Positions 63,863 to 64,000 of a stretch of 64,000 bases of DNA are shown piece after piece. The notes beneath the pieces are model-generated. The model made no database searches. It was not told where the DNA came from and saw only the letters and a list, made by a program, of their open reading frames with translations. Every line of letters begins with the position of its first letter. Within the stretch, counting starts at the first letter, position 1. The translations under genes were made by a program, and so were the position numbers. The stretch lies in the NCBI RefSeq assembly GCF_004006175.1, contig NZ_CP033219.1:1550001-1614000 (forward strand), written 5' to 3'. The stretch comes from Parasedimentitalea marina. GTDB taxonomy: Bacteria; Pseudomonadota; Alphaproteobacteria; Rhodobacterales; Rhodobacteraceae.

Positions 63863-63880
63863 TATTCTCAATCGAGAATA
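63863..63880. promoter_or_regulatory. Inverted repeat in the hemA promoter region
   Basis: TATTCTC-AATC-GAGAATA is a perfect 7-4-7 inverted repeat, 52 bases before the start, a position expected for a repressor or for the core promoter. I cannot assign its regulator. Confidence 0.5.
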
Positions 63881-63932
63881 CGGCACAGTCGCTTTACACT
63901 CCGGGGTGCCGGGATTGGTCATGGAGATACCG

Positions 63933-64000
63933 TTGGACTATACCGCGAAGCTCGACACTGCGATTAACCAACTTCATGAAGAAGGCCGGTACCGGACCTT
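63933..64000 (+). CDS. hemA: 5-aminolevulinate synthase, N-terminal fragment (TTG start, runs off window)
   Basis: The first 22 codons of glycine-C5-independent (Shemin pathway) ALA synthase, which condenses glycine and succinyl-CoA to start tetrapyrrole synthesis. The visible residues DYTAKLDTAINQLHEEGRYR match the conserved N-terminus of alphaproteobacterial HemA, which usually begins MDY. TTG at 63933 gives exactly that start with GGAG six bases upstream; an in-frame ATG at 63921 would add four residues but has no Shine-Dalgarno. Confidence 0.8.
   Translation, partial: MDYTAKLDTAINQLHEEGRYRT

Larger units (their letters stand above)
63611..63932. other. Divergent region between the dipeptidase gene and hemA
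   Basis: 322 bases with no gene. It holds a perfect FNR box and an 18-base inverted repeat, both on the hemA side. Confidence 0.7.

Noticed and set aside
1..64000. CRISPR, prophage or insertion sequence
   Set aside because: No regularly spaced repeats, integrase, transposase or phage structural genes were found on either strand.

Overview
The window reads as the chromosome of a marine alphaproteobacterium of the family Rhodobacteraceae (Roseobacter group). Supporting signs are an ALA-synthase-type hemA behind an FNR box, flaF/flbT beside a flagellin gene, the NDUFA12-mlaD-DUF2155-aat-accC-accB gene order, OpgC, many TRAP/ABC uptake systems and a ScfR-type regulator. I see no prophage, insertion sequence, CRISPR array or plasmid function; this is ordinary chromosome with several catabolic modules.

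Layout. 1-4711 (minus): TPR protein-opgC-opgG-opgH, making succinylated osmoregulated periplasmic glucans, chained by ATGA overlaps. 4976-8341 (minus): a CaiB/BaiF CoA-transferase overlapping a ThDP enzyme, then a DUF302 protein. 8577-13733: a polytopic GT-C-like protein, a U32-family protein, a TetR and a GlxA-type regulator. 13989-16035: clpP and clpX, then a RidA-like protein. 16652-20388: complex I NDUFA12, mlaD, a DUF2155 protein, aat, accC, accB. 20536-23408: a PAS-LuxR regulator divergent from a PAS-HTH-alpha/beta-hydrolase fusion, then a small membrane protein. 23563-28811 (minus): a five-gene Liv-type ABC importer. 29040-33822: a ScfR-type regulator, a stand-alone receiver, a two-TM protein and a sodium/solute-symporter-histidine-kinase fusion. 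33905-35200: a FliM/FliN-family protein with an octapeptide repeat tail. 35279-37522 (minus): a sulfide/persulfide-type operon (DUF442 protein, two YeeE/YedE halves, metallo-hydrolase) without its usual ArsR repressor.

39028-49404 holds a complete reductive pyrimidine degradation locus: preT and preA (uracil/thymine reduction), a RutR-like TetR, an M20 N-carbamoyl-beta-amino-acid amidohydrolase, dihydropyrimidinase, and an ABC importer of the thiamine-precursor/pyrimidine type. Three sites resembling the E. coli RutR operator sit before preT, between rutR and the amidohydrolase gene, and before the binding-protein gene, so the locus looks like a single RutR regulon. An N-terminally shortened ferredoxin-like protein and a flavin reductase follow.

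51321-53973 (minus) is acs followed by a second-looking adenylate kinase, suggesting coupled AMP recycling during acetate activation. 54480-57641 is a TRAP transporter. 57702-59404 (minus) is fliC-flaF-flbT. 60054-60429 holds three identical tRNA-Asp genes. Then come a SnoaL/NTF2-like protein, an NAD-dependent epimerase, an M20 dipeptidase, and at the right edge the start of hemA, with a perfect FNR box and an inverted repeat upstream.

The most interesting items are the three-site RutR regulon, the LuxR-hydrolase fusion with an intact catalytic triad, the symporter-kinase module with an output-less receiver beside ScfR, the acs-adk pair, and a recurring intergenic element (three copies) built on TTGGGGCTCTGCCCC.
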